Assembly: GCA_030248225.1 (NCBI GenBank)
Contig: JASANE010027884.1
Location: forward strand, 1 to 64,000
DNA length: 64,000 nucleotides
Source of the DNA: Trileptium ribeirensis
Taxonomy: Eukaryota; Nematoda; Enoplea; Enoplida; Thoracostomopsidae
Direction: 5' to 3'
Below the pieces are notes generated by a model that was not told where the DNA came from, searched no databases, and was given only the letters and a program-made list of their open reading frames with translations. The stretch's first letter is position 1. Each line of letters begins with the position of its first letter. The position numbers and the translations under genes were made by a program. This document shows, piece after piece, positions 11,151 to 21,806 of this stretch.

Positions 11151-12808
11151 TAGCGCATTCCTGATGCCTTGCAGGCAATACATAACTAAAAACTGAAGAC
11201 AGACTATATTCTGGAAACCGGGTTCTTTGTCCCAAATCTCATTGAATTATTTCGATATTAATGAATTGTAGAACTATAACTTAAGTTTGATTAAATATTA
11301 AGTCAAAATATATTAATTAATTCAACTGAATTATTTCGATTTCTTAATTTCATTGTTATGTGCAGGTATTTCTATCAATTTGCTTATGTGGTTGTTTTTA
11401 TTATGGGTTTAAAATATTTTAACATTAGCATATTTATAAAACATTCAGAACATAAGAAACGTAAATTTGGCAGAACTATACGGCGACAGATTTCACAACG
11501 TTTTAATACCGATAATAACTTTTATGAAAGGGAACACAAGCGGTACCGCAGAGTTATTTTATCCCTTATAAACAGTTGAAGCTAGCGCTAAGTACAGAAA
11601 TTAAATGTTTGATGTTTATTTTGTCACAAAACGTTAGACTGGACGAGTCGCCACAAAATTTCAGGTGGGGAGGGGACTGATTTGTAGGCAGCCGACTCAA
11701 TAGATTGCTGTGGCGATTTGGAAGTTTAAAAATTATTTTTCCAGCTCCAAATCGGAGGAAGAGTACCTAGCAAAACTGGATGGGAGTGGGTAAGTTAAGG
11801 CGACACGGCCCGGTCGCTCTTTTGCAAAACTATCCTGAGTCTGGCAGTCTGATGCACTGTTTGATAACTACAGCTGAAACTCTTCGTTTTATTCGATTAT
11901 TAACGATGTCTGTTGCTGCCCCAAAGACATTTTATAATGCAATGCCGCACAAAGATTAGAGATGCAGCACAACAGTGAGACGCTGTGACAAATCGATTTC
12001 GGCTTTTACGTGCGAATATTATTGCAATTTCTATAGCTGTATTTGGTTGTTGCTGTTATAGAGTTGGCTGAGTGTGTCCACAATAATAAGACTAGACTAT
12101 TGTACATTTTATTCTTCGACGTTTTGCTACGAAAACGTTTTTTATTGCTTCGAAGTTTTAATTCGTTTTTCAGTAAAAAAACAAAAACCTGTAATAATAT
12201 ATAACCTGTACATCTTGTATACCTGGCAGATCCTAGCTGTATTTTCCAACCTGAAACTTGCAGTTTGTAGTATTTATCCAGACTCATAAGTCGTTTTATA
12301 ACATGAAACTGAATAAAGAACAACGCGTGCACCAAACATGATTATTGTACTACTTGTATTCATAGTTTTAAAGATAGCATTTTTGTGTAATTTCAGGTCA
12401 GTAAAGCCACATACCTAAGTTGTGACAGGGTGACACCGACCTATCATGTATGCAGAGCTTTGTTAAACTTTATATTCACATTGCTGCTTTAATGTTTGCA
12501 ATTGTAGGTATCACTGCACGAACAACGATCAAACCCATTGCACTCGCGTATCTAGTTTGATACATCATATGCACCAGCAAATGGATAGGGTTTTAAGATG
12601 CACGACGCCGATGCAATGTAAAACACGCTAGCATACTCGGGTGCGATAGGTACTACATACGCACTTACGACAGCGGTCGACATAATCATTGCACACACGG
12701 TGCGATCGACATTACCATTGCACCCAAATGGGTTTGCGTGAATTCGTAGTGACCATATTGGCTATTTTGTGCAGTTTCCGCGCTCAAATAAACATGAACA
12801 ACGCATGA
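11151..12808 (-). repeat. Right arm of the large inverted repeat
   Basis: Reverse-complement partner of 8672-10334. Its inner end reads GGCAATACATAACTAAAAAC, and its outer end has GGCTATTTTGTGCAGTTT directly before the resumed hAT transposase frame. It keeps ATTGCAC-type words near 12595-12725. Confidence 0.85.
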
Positions 12809-12814
12809 CTACGA

Positions 12815-13300
12815 CATATCTGTTCAGTTGACATATCATTTGAGTTTATCCGTTCGCTATTCAACGAACGGCAATTTTATCGAAGATTTTCTCACAGTTA
12901 TTGATATTAAAGGTTGCACAGGTCACGGTATCTCGGACACAATTTTGCATATAGTAAATGAAGTTGGCCTTTTTGGGTACCAATATTCCGGGACAGGATT
13001 ATGATGGAGGCAGAGGAATAAGTGGTAAATTCAACAGAGCCAAGGCTTTAATAAAACAACATCATCTTGCACTGTGTCTCTCATGCCCTTAATCTGGCTC
13101 TATTGGCATTCGGTGCCCAACATCAAATCCACAATGGTTTTGGCACAAATCGAATAACATCCGCCTTTTTAGACAATCAACTGTGGGCGATGACGAGGTG
13201 CCGGACTGCATTGCTCAGGGCGTGTTTTGGCGCATGTCGACCGCGGTTATCGGGCTTGTCGCGAACTTCAAGTGGTGTACGTTACCTGATCGCTTCGTGA
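12815..13300 (+). pseudogene. hAT transposase (DUF4371 type), continuation after the insertion
   Basis: The frame picks up exactly where 8674 broke off. 12818-12900 gives YDISVQLTYHLSLSVRY then NGNFIEDFLTVID. 12905-12990 gives TGHGISDTILHIVNEVGLFG. 13000-13060, with a shift, gives DYDGGRGISGKFNRAKALIK, the G(Y/D)DGAxxMSGKF motif of DUF4371 proteins. 13070-13150 gives CVSHALNLALL, the conserved catalytic-domain block. After about 13200 homology fades and stops accumulate, and no hATC dimerisation domain or 3' TIR is found. Together with 7916-8674 it is one plus-strand hAT gene split by the foldback element. Confidence 0.85.
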
Positions 13301-13736
13301 ATGAGCTGAAAGAAACGTTTGTCTCGCTGAGGCACTTTCCGGACTAATGTTAAAAACCAAAATGTTAGAAATTTATGGTTACACTTATCTTACGTTTAGG
13401 CATAGTGAAGAAAGCTCTCTTTTGCCACCATTAGTAAAGTACATACTAATAGCTATATTAACAGCCGGTTGCCCATTGGTAAAGTGCATAAGCACGGAGA
13501 GCGGAAACTTTCCACAGTTCCATGCAATATGCTTCGTCAATTCTTTCGTTACGTCATTTTGCCCCTTTCAGAAAAGCCTTTCACTAATACAAAATACGTG
13601 CACCAGAAACAAAAAAGTGACTGTAGGCTATCTTCCTTCACGTTACTGATGTTAATCAAAGTAAACAAAATATAACAGCGAATGCGACCTTTATGATTTA
13701 TCCAAATCTTATGACTAAGACAGTGTGATAACTCAC
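13301..13736. other. No supported gene
   Basis: Overlapping plus-strand frames (13347-13649, 13469-13675) share no domain with anything I recognise. This stretch may hold the decayed 3' part of the hAT element or further 3' exons of the minus-strand PWWP pseudogene. Confidence 0.4.
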
Positions 13737-15039
13737 CGTTAGCGAAGCGCGGATCGTAGTTTTGAAGAACACAGCGCAGACGCGAACGCTGCCCATCGGC
13801 ACGTACGGAGGAACCGGTTTGATGGGTTGAAGAAAATATTGCAGACTCTGCTGTCGTTACACGAGTTTTTTCTTTCGAACTGCCAATTCACGAGGACGTT
13901 GCCGATGCATCGGATAACGTGACGTATAACGAATTCTTTACGGCGCTCGTAGGATAAATGCTGGAATGTTGAACTAATCGTGTTGCGATCCTCGTCCCAG
14001 AATTTTTGGTAGCAGAGCATGCGACAATTGCATGCGGTTTGGGAGACGTTGCAGCTAGTTTTGCAGTTCGTTGGACGTAGCGTTTCCACAGTTCTGGCCG
14101 CCGCTGACGCTTCCGTCTGCTCTGCAATACGTTAATTTTCTTATTAAAACGCTTGCGTGGTAATCATCAGTGGCACAGGATCCTGAAAGTGTTAAATGTT
14201 AAAGATAATACATCGAATCCAAGAATATGAACGGTTTCACGAATATTACGTGTAAGTTTAAGTATAAATACCCACCTGTTCACTTGTATCGCTTTCTGGC
14301 ACATGATCTCTATCCCATTCAGCATCGTTGTTACCATTGTTGTCATCGCCGGAGCTTCCGGGTTGTAGAAGTATTCGCTTCCGCTTTATCCAACCAGGTG
14401 CACTTTGATGGCATTCTAAAATGTTTAGCTTATTGCGAGAAACTAATGCTTTAAATAATGACCCAGGATACTAAAAATAATTTGATTAATTTATACATGT
14501 CAGGATAGTACAAGTAGAACAAAGTGCTACCTATCTGCGAGATCTTGTGTGCTAAAAAATTAAACAAGGACTGGAACCCACCTGGTAGTCCGGATCGTCT
14601 TCTGGCACGTAATCTTTGTCATGATCATCGTCGTCAATGTCAGATTCGTCATTGTTTTGAGCAGAACGCGTGTTGAACTTGCTAGTTGCTGAACTGCTAC
14701 ACGGCGCTGTAGTGTCAGGATCGTCAAATATTACATTGATATTTGTCAGTCTATATTTACTACAATGTTCTCGGAGCGCCGCAACAGCAGCAATAAAGGA
14801 TTTGCCAGATTCTCTCAAATTTTCCTTGGCGTTAACTTGAAAATGCGTAATGTTTTAATTGGAACGCTGCAGTAAAAATGCTGTTCGCCGAAGAAACAAA
14901 CAATTTCGTGGTAAATTTTTGCTTAAAGTTTAGATGCTGCTCCCGATTTTGGTAAATCTTCAGGTGCTTGAATTTCTGTAGGCCAGGATGGCCATTTGCT
15001 ACTCTTAACCCAAACAATGTCACCAGGAACAAATGACAT
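13737..15039 (-). pseudogene. PWWP-domain gene with acidic exons and a Cys-rich domain, broken
   Basis: Three exons join in phase 0. Exon 1 (15039-14582) starts ATG and reads MSFVPGDIVWVKSSKWPSWP, a PWWP domain (PWWP proteins read and bind methylated nucleosomes). After an in-frame TAA at 14923-14925 the domain finishes with FFGEQHFYCSVPIKTLRIF. A one-base shift near 14835 leads into NLRESGKSFIAAVAALREHC and an Asp/Glu-rich tail ending DYVPEDDPDYQ at a CAG|GTGGGT donor. Exon 2 (14470-14276), after a poly-T acceptor, ends DHVPESDTSEQ at another GTGGGT donor. Exon 3 (14121-13737) starts SRRKRQRRPELWKRYVQRT. After another shift it continues CNCRMLCYQKFWDEDRN and RVCNIFF, resembling a Cys-rich domain found in many uncharacterised transposon-associated invertebrate proteins. 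A strong GTGAGT donor at 13736 suggests more exons. One stop and two shifts argue for a pseudogene. Confidence 0.65.
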
Positions 15040-15585
15040 GCTTCAATTTAGTATTTGTATTATATCAATCCGTAATATTTATCAAACTCCTGAAACTAAA
15101 AGAAAACAAATTAGTATTATGTTAAGGGATACCTAGTTCAAACTTGGGCTAGGTATTCCCACGAACAGAAACCAATCTATAACGCAACGCATATATAGAG
15201 GCGGTAGGGCCTGGTGCTAAAAGTCCGTCTTAGTGGTGGCGATTGGGTCGTCCCAGACGTCCACAACATGTAATGTCGTGAGAACATTAGCTTTTGGAAT
15301 ACCGAAACTGGACTTATCATTTTCAGCCACTGAATATCTTTGTCAAAGTCAAAAATCAGTCCAGTGACAAAAAATTATAAGTCCTTTCGGACTTACCACT
15401 TTTTGTCACTTTATGGCGCATGGACTTATCACTTTCTGCAAACGACGCAGTATCTCGAAAGCTTTAGTTGTAGCGGACTTTTCCAATTATGTCAATGAAA
15501 TCTACGACCAAAATTACATAAGTTGTACATCGTAACTCCAAAAGTGCAAAAATGTGGACTTATCTTTTTTGTCACTGGAGACTCG
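15040..15585. other. No supported gene
   Basis: Mixed-composition sequence with repeated TGTCACT and GGACTTATCACTTT words near 15310-15570, which hint at a decayed tandem repeat, but no unit could be fixed. Nothing coding is seen; the minus-strand frame ending at 15492 is carried by the repeat to the right. Confidence 0.4.
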
Positions 15586-15587
15586 AT

Positions 15588-16660
15588 ATACTTGTTTCTT
15601 TGCATTTGGGTAGTTGTTAATGTTCCAAACAAATACATGATGGCATGACTTGTAGAAACATAAAAAGAGTAACATAGCACTAATGATTGTTTTTTTGAAT
15701 TTGGGTAGTTGTTAAAGTTCCAAACAAATACATGATGGCATAACTTGTAGAAACATAAAAAGAGTAACATAGCATGATTGTTTCTTTGAATTTGGGTAGT
15801 TTTTAATGTTCCAAACAAATAGATGATGGCGTGACTTGTAGAAACATAAAAAGAGTAACATAGTACTAATGATTCTTTCTTTGCATTTGGGTAGTTTTTA
15901 ATGTTCCAAACGAATAGATGATGGCATGACTTGTAGAAACATAAAAAGAGTAACATAGCACTAATGATTGTTTCTTTGCATTTGGGTAGTTTTTAATGTT
16001 CCAAACTAATACATGATGGCATGACTTGTAGAAACATAAAAAGAGTAACATAGCACTAATGATTGTTTCTTTGCGTTTGGGTAGTTTTTAATGTTCCAAA
16101 CAAATACATGATGGCATGACTTGTAGAAACATAAAAAGAGTAACATAGCCCTAATGATTGTTTCTTTGAATTTTGGTAGTTTTTAATATTCCATACAAAT
16201 AGATGATGGCATGACTTTAGAAACATAAAAAGAGTAACATAGCACTATTGATTGTTTCTTTGCATTTGGGTAGTTTTTAATGTTCCAAACTAATACATGA
16301 TGGCATGACTTGTAGAAACATAAAAAGAGTAACATAGCACTAATGGCCCATGTCAACTATAGGGGCCGAAGTATAATGCATGCCATGCCGTTCTTGATAT
16401 ACTAAGCCTAAGCCTTAGTCTTTGCCTAAGCTAAGGTCCGTATAGGAGCCCTGTACTAAGCCTAAGCCTAAGTCGGGGGGCTGCCGCCTCCCGAACCCCC
16501 CGCTCTAAGCTGTTCTTTTTCTAACGTCATAACGTCCGGCCCCTAAAGTTGACATGGGCCGCACTAATGATTGTTTCTTTGCGTTTGGATAGTTTTTAAT
16601 GTTCCAAACAAATACATGATGGCATGACTTGTCGAAACATAAAAAGTGTAACAATGAAAA
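15588..16660. repeat. Minisatellite, 95-96-bp unit, nine copies, interrupted
   Basis: The unit runs GATTGTTTCTTTGCATTTGG, then TTTTTAATGTTCCAAAC and ATGATGGCATGACTTGTAG to AGAGTAACATAGCACTAAT. Copies start near 15590, 15685, 15776, 15871, 15966, 16062, 16158 and 16252, and again at 16565 after a 216-bp insertion. Minus-strand open frames across it (15492-15956, 15866-16051) alternate between reading frames of the same unit and are not genes. Confidence 0.95.
16345..16560. mobile_element. 216-bp MITE with 24-bp TIRs and 8-bp target duplication
   Basis: The left end GGCCCATGTCAACTATAGGG is matched by the reverse complement of the right end, GGCCCATGTCAACTTTAGGG, with further matches to 24 bp. 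It interrupts one unit of the surrounding minisatellite. The sequence GCACTAAT directly precedes and directly follows it, a perfect 8-bp target site duplication verified by the uninterrupted copies next door. The interior holds CTAAGCCTAAG palindromes and a GGGGGG...CCCCCC pair. An 8-bp duplication fits hAT, P, Merlin or some Mutator-like elements; the TIR does not settle which. Confidence 0.92.
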
Positions 16661-17035
16661 CGCATTTTAAAAATACCTTGCCATCATATTTGTGCCCAGT
16701 GATATGGATTAGATAAAAGCTTAATTTATAAAGCAAAGTCAAGCACATTATGTTCCCAAATATTAACGGACATAACTATATGAGCTTTGCATCACTAGAT
16801 AAAGTTTAATCATAATATATATCCTAAAATATACTGTGCTTGAAAAGTCTTAACTACTACGACACTAACATTTACCTCAAAATCTCTTATATATTACAAA
16901 TTTCTTAATAGTGGCTTATATACTTTAGGTAAAACCAGAGGGCATATATAAACATGCGGGTGGCGATTTTTGTCCGGAAGGCATGAAAATGTAACGGCTC
17001 CGTAAATCTGAAATTTGAAGACTCATTTTATTGCA
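16661..17035. other. No supported gene
   Basis: AT-rich sequence without recognisable repeat or exon. Confidence 0.5.
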
Positions 17036-17039
17036 ATAC

Positions 17040-17275
17040 AGTGCATGGTTGTGTACAGGAGGTAGGAGGCTTGCCCCGCGCTCAAGAGTCGGACCCTCCA
17101 AGCCCCCAACAGTCTGGCCCACCTCCGCGTGCGTCGCAGATACACGGAAAATTTTTCCAGTGAATAGATGTGCCCATGTGATGGGGTTACCCTCCTCAAG
17201 AGTTGGACCCTCCAAGCCACACGCGCAATCTCTCGAGGCTGCACACCCACTCCCGCGTGCGGCACAAGTGAACCG
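17040..17275. repeat. GC-richer duplicated block
   Basis: Two diverged copies of a block of about 120 bp share CTCAAGAGT(C/T)GGACCCTCCAAG and a CCGCGTGCG tail (near 17081 and 17196). A third, weaker relative lies at 17935-18025 (CCTAACTGTCGGACCTACCAA, then GAGGCTGCGCAAG). Composition differs sharply from the AT-rich surroundings, which suggests a transposed repeat. Open frames on both strands here are compositional. Confidence 0.55.
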
Positions 17276-19185
17276 AATTATTTTCAATTTTTATAAAATT
17301 TTAGCAAAACTAGCAATTTTTACAAGGAAAATTATGAGTTCCTAAAAATTTCTACTCTACCGCGGTTTTACTCCCTTCCCCGCCATATCTATCTACCACA
17401 TATGCTGATGGAAGTTGGACAGCTATGATTTAAAGCATACCTAACGTTTTCATAGCAGACTTCTTAAATGAGAGCAAATTCCTTTTTTAATCCACATAGA
17501 GAACAGTTTGTCTATCAGTAAAAAACTATAACAGGCTAATAAACAGCAGGAAAACGTTATGCACCAGGGTCTTTCATTTGAATCTTCAGGGTAAAAAATA
17601 TAAAAAATAGCGATTGGCCATTGCACAAAAGTGACCTGAGAGACATTTCAACCTCGACGCACAGCGTAAATTATTTACAACTAAAATTTTCGGAAGCATG
17701 CTATCGAAATAATATCAGTTTTTTACAAAATGTAGGTGATATGCCATTTTAAAAACTTTACATGTATCCTGCCGTCGCTTATATTCCGAAAATATAAACA
17801 AATCAAATCAAGTAAAGAAACCAAATCGTTAAACGTCATCGGCTAATCATTATAAGAATTGGTGTATAATTTTAGGAGTGTTTTCAAGTCACCTGTGGCT
17901 ACAGTATACATGCCATAGGCGCCCATAGTGAAGCAGGAGGTTACCTCCTAACTGTCGGACCTACCAAAGGAATGACTACCCCCTTGAGGCTGCGCAAGAC
18001 CACGTCGCGCGACAAAGGCGCTTGGAACATTTAAAAAATATTAGCAAAATTACAAAGATTTTAAAGAAAAGCTATAAAAATGGCAGAAATAATGAGAAAA
18101 ATTGGGAAGACTGGGCGAGCGCACGGCTCCCACCACGCTGGAGCAGTCTACCGTCTAAATCGACGGACCTTTGGCACCTCTGAATGGTATATGTGCTCAG
18201 AGTCAACGGGTTTGGACATAGATGGCTTCCAGAAGGCGGGGGTAACAAAAAACATTCACCAGAATTCCAAATGTTTTCTTCCGGTTTTTCTTTAAAATTT
18301 TCGTAAATTTGTTCAGAACTACTAAAATTTTTCACGTTTGGAGGACCGCAGATATAGACACAGGGCCTCAGAGAGCTGAATATAGCTTAGGGACCGACCC
18401 TTAAGGAATAAAGCTTTATTGACATTTAGGTGTTAATATACTAGAAAACTTGATTGATTTTATGATAGATCATAATCTGAAATATATTAGAAAATTGAGG
18501 TCATTTAAAATTTCAGCATATTTGTTCATGATCGGATTCGTAATGAACTTGCTTGTGTTTATGAGCGGCATTCGTTGGCGTGTGACACCGAATGTTTTAT
18601 GGAATAAAGTTGTCGAAACTTCAGTGATTTCGAGATCAACGGCTTTTAGGGCAATACAAAGATTTGATGCTACTGACCTGATACAGAGCACAAAAGAACA
18701 CATATGTAAACTGTTGGCAATACGACATGTTTTTGTTTTTATTGTTATTGTTATTTTTACAATTGTATTTGTTGAGTCCTAAATAGTTTAGAATATATAT
18801 AATCGATACCCTGAGCTGGCACGTGTAGTCGTACACTCGTGTTTATGACAAAGTTTAAAATCCGAGGTCCTTATTCAGCATTTGCCTGCGGCTGAGTTGA
18901 TCCCATTTTGCCAAATAAGTCCAAACATAACCCTACGTTGGTATTTTTTTTCTGATAGACTTATAACCTAAACAAGTGAGAGGGTCCAAATGGTCAAAAT
19001 CAAAAATCTTTAATTTGTGTACATTTGTGAGAATTTGGGTATGAATTAATGTAGCAGCACAAACCCAAAATTAGTTACACCATTTCATGTTACTATGCGT
19101 CAATTCGAAATTGCGGAACGTTATGTTTATTGTGTTTGTCGTGTATTCTCGCATCACGATTTCCTTTTAAGTAGCTAAACTTCTG
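17276..19185. other. No supported gene
   Basis: Nothing coding is convincing. The frame 18450-18782 (110 codons) and its antisense partner lack domains. 18080-18295 is a GC-richer island that could be another repeat copy. Confidence 0.45.
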
Positions 19186-19189
19186 CACA

Positions 19190-19258
19190 GACATAGCCGA
19201 GTTGGTAATACTGTACGACACTAGCAGCCCAACGACCCCGGTTTCGTTCAAGAGCACA
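19190..19258 (+). repeat. tRNA-like sequence, probably SINE head or tRNA relic
   Basis: TAGCCGAGTTGG fits the RNA polymerase III box A consensus (TRGCNNAGYNGG). About 45 bp downstream, GGTTTCGTTCAAG is a degraded box B with one extra T. The cloverleaf cannot be closed, so this is not a functional tRNA gene. It ends immediately before a hAT-like terminus at 19268. Confidence 0.4.
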
Positions 19259-19267
19259 GCAAAAGAC

Positions 19268-19330
19268 CAGGGGCATCACTGGGGGGCCGTCCCCCAACCA
19301 CCCCTAGTCTGATATTGGTGCCCCGTTTAC
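19268..19330 (+). mobile_element. Solo hAT-like terminus
   Basis: CAGGGGCATCACTGGGGGGC has the CAGGGGC start of hAT ends and is followed by CCGTCCCCC, which can pair back. It also contains CTGATATTGGTGCCCC, the unit of the minisatellites at 25540-25710 and 28940-29070, linking those blocks to hAT subterminal sequence. No partner end is visible nearby. Confidence 0.45.
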
Positions 19331-20329
19331 AGCTGCTACAAATTTTTTCTACGTACCACTGTTACATCACCACCACCACAACGAGTGGATGCCCCAGTTG
19401 AAAGTTTTGGCGACGGCCAGCAACAGACTGTTCAACATTGCACGAATTCATGCACATTCATTCATTGATAATTATTCATGCATAAAACGGTTTACGAAGC
19501 ATTCAGCTTGGTAATCATTTTAGCCACTTAGTATTTTGCCGTGCCTTAAAGACGGTCTGAACGCTAGTATGCCGAACGTGTCCACATATCCTGACTTCGT
19601 GCAAAGCGCTTTCCTTCCCACATGCATTAGGAATCATGTGCATATTATACGGTGAGACTTTGGGAATGGCAAGACTTACGCTATGTAATACACTAAAAGC
19701 ATGATATTTTACACACCCTGACGTTTAACTTCTGGGCATCCTTATAGTGCTTGGGGGTATTAAAGACACCGAAAATATTTCCTGTCGCCTAATAAGGACA
19801 TTAACACTTTTAATCGTGAAATCACAACTAAACAAAATTGAATAAATTTTTTTACATATTCCAAATCTGCGCCATGGCATAATGTCTTAAACGAAAAATT
19901 GCACCACAGCATCCTGTCACTAAGCGGAAATAAGCGAAAATAAAAAATTGCCCTTATTAGCCGGACTTCGGCGAATAAGGACACCGTATCCGGGTAAATG
20001 TCCCCGTCGTTCCGGGTAATAAGGACCTGTGGATAGAAAGATTTTCTATCAATTAACTACCCGCAAATAAGTTCATCAAACTTAATCAGTAACTTAAGGG
20101 TTAGCACAATAATTATATCTCAGAATAAGGCAACTAGAGGCTTGTTCTGTTTTAATTGTGCCGACAGAACGGGAACAGTTAAGATGCTTTTATAACCGTA
20201 TATATCATGTTTAAAAATATGTAGTTTTAGATAACACAAATATGTAAAGATCTCTCAGCTGTCATAATATATCTATGCATAAATACAATATCACTTTTTT
20301 CTCATTTGTGCAACACAAATCTTACAGAA

Positions 20330-20683
20330 AATATCGCGGCGTCTGTTTTCCGTGACAAGAGATAATATCATTTTGCCAGCGATAGCATTCGCTACATTGC
20401 GACCATTTTGCTCCTGTATTACTTTTTGTCTTCGTTTCACGACATGTCGCATCTGGGACACATCCTAGCGCCCACCAGGGATGAAAATATTTCTCGAACC
20501 AGAACGGGCCCAAATGTTTCTGCTCTCGTCTGTATCTTCGAGTTTTCCGTTTTGTTTGATCTGAATATCACGGTTTGATCTGGCTAGCAAACAATTAAAA
20601 GCAAAGGCGCTAAACCCGATAGCCTCAACGCATCGTCTAGTATTTTCTAAGCAATCCATACAAACTTTTCTGACAACATTCAT
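20330..20683 (-). pseudogene. Cysteine-rich open frames inside the 2.8-kb transposon
   Basis: Two overlapping minus-strand frames. The upstream one starts at an ATG at 20683 (MNVVRKVCMDCLENTRRC) and ends at 20465. The downstream one contains GAKWSQCSECYRWQND, whose W-x2-C-x2-C-x2-W pattern recalls PHD or CW zinc-binding modules, preceded in a third frame by MCPRCDM. A frameshift seems to separate pieces of one cysteine-rich protein. A related stretch encoding NIWAFRSGKY lies at 21520-21600, so part of it is duplicated. Family not recognised. Confidence 0.3.
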
Positions 20684-21603
20684 ATGTCCTGGCGCTGTTA
20701 TAAATATTCTTCCCTTCTTAATATGTTGTAATCTTAATCTGCTTTTTCTAGATCTATATAGCCATTAAACTTCTCTGTTTGGCCACGTCTTCCATCCGTT
20801 TTCGACTACGCATATCGCATGCAATAATTCATCGAATTTATTTATTGCATTTTCGTAGATAATATATAGACAAGTTATTACCGTTGGGTTTACCCTATCT
20901 AATACCAAACAAAAATTCGGCAGAACGTGGTTATGGCCCCTCTAGATCTTAACTCAAAGATGTAAACATACAAACGTTTTTCAAGTTATAGGCAGCGGTA
21001 ACCGTCATCTAGGAATCATTAACCTATTGCGATAGGTATTACTCTGAGCAAGACACACCTGAAAAAGTGCTAAATTTGAAACCATCAGCTGCAAAGTTTT
21101 GTGCTGTCCTATATTAGGTTATCAGTTGCTAGGTTCCCGCGCTAAACCAAAGTTTTGTTACAGCAACGACACTGCTCAAGAACGCACGGTTGGGTATAAA
21201 CAATTTTTTACCATTGATTGCAGTTAACCATCGGCACATAGTGGTAGGAGCATTGCTCTGTATGTGTCCCTTTCGAAGAGGCGGGATAAAATAAAACACT
21301 TTTAACATAACTTTCACAGCGCAGTGGGCCTGTGTTATTGCAACTGCAGGCGTGAAATCTATCTAACAGATAAAACGAGACAAAAATTCAATATTTTGTC
21401 AAAATCGCGTAGGTATTGCTATTGTTAATTGCTTAAGTATGATGCGTGGTGTTTGTTGTAAATTTTAACCGTGGTGTAGCTATAAAATGCATACTGTACA
21501 ATCGATATTTTCCTTTCGAAATAAGGGGTACATATTTTCCAGATCGGAACGCCCAAATGTTACTGCTACTGTCTGTAACTTTGCATAGAATAACACGATT
21601 TGT

Positions 21604-21806
21604 TTAAAATTCAGCGATGAACCTATTCGCAAGTTCGACATACCTAGGCAAGAGATCTAATTCGTTTAAGCAGGCTTGCATAGCTTGCCAGTAGCTTCTA
21701 TCATGTTGCGACGACTGTCTGGAATGCGACTGTATGGGATGAAACTGTCTGAAAGGAGACTGTGTGGAGTGCGACTGTCTGTAATATGACTGTGTCGAAG
21801 CCAACT
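21604..21806 (-). CDS. Candidate terminal exon with SHSRQS-type repeats
   Basis: Follows a good acceptor (TTCTTCAACAG) and runs to a TAA stop. The first half is a six-residue repeat (QSHSTQS, RQFHPIQSHSRQS) encoded by imperfect 17-18-bp DNA repeats. The second half is a predicted helix, YWQAMQACLNELDLLPRYVE, that resembles in pattern the BESS-type C-terminal helices of MADF/SANT-like proteins. It lies inside the 2.8-kb TIR element and may be the end of its accessory DNA-binding protein. No upstream exon could be assigned. Confidence 0.4.

Larger units (their letters stand above)
8672..12808. mobile_element. Large palindromic (foldback-like) element inserted in hAT transposase
   Basis: The arms 8672-10334 and 11151-12808 are inverted copies of each other, each about 1.66 kb, around a loop of about 0.8 kb. 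Matching checkpoints are ACTGCACA with TAGCCA(G/A)TATGG at the outer ends; TATGTCGACC with TGTCGTAAGTGC; CATTATAAAATGTCTTTGGG with AATCGAATAAAACGAAGAG; and CAGTTTTTGGTTATGTATTG against CAGTTTTTAGTTATGTATTG at the inner ends. Arm divergence looks moderate (roughly a fifth of positions by eye). Small open frames in the arms (9481-9663, 12006-12335) are unlike known proteins. I see no transposase. The transposase reading frame on both sides shows the insertion point, but a clean target duplication is not visible. Confidence 0.85.

Noticed and set aside
15492..16051. Two minus-strand open frames of 154 and 61 codons with apparent 32-residue repeats
   Set aside because: They read through the 95-bp minisatellite; the unit is not a multiple of three and successive units are read in different frames, so the 'protein repeat' is an artefact.
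17023..17345. Overlapping open frames on both strands
   Set aside because: They follow from the GC-rich duplicated block; no domain and both strands equally open.
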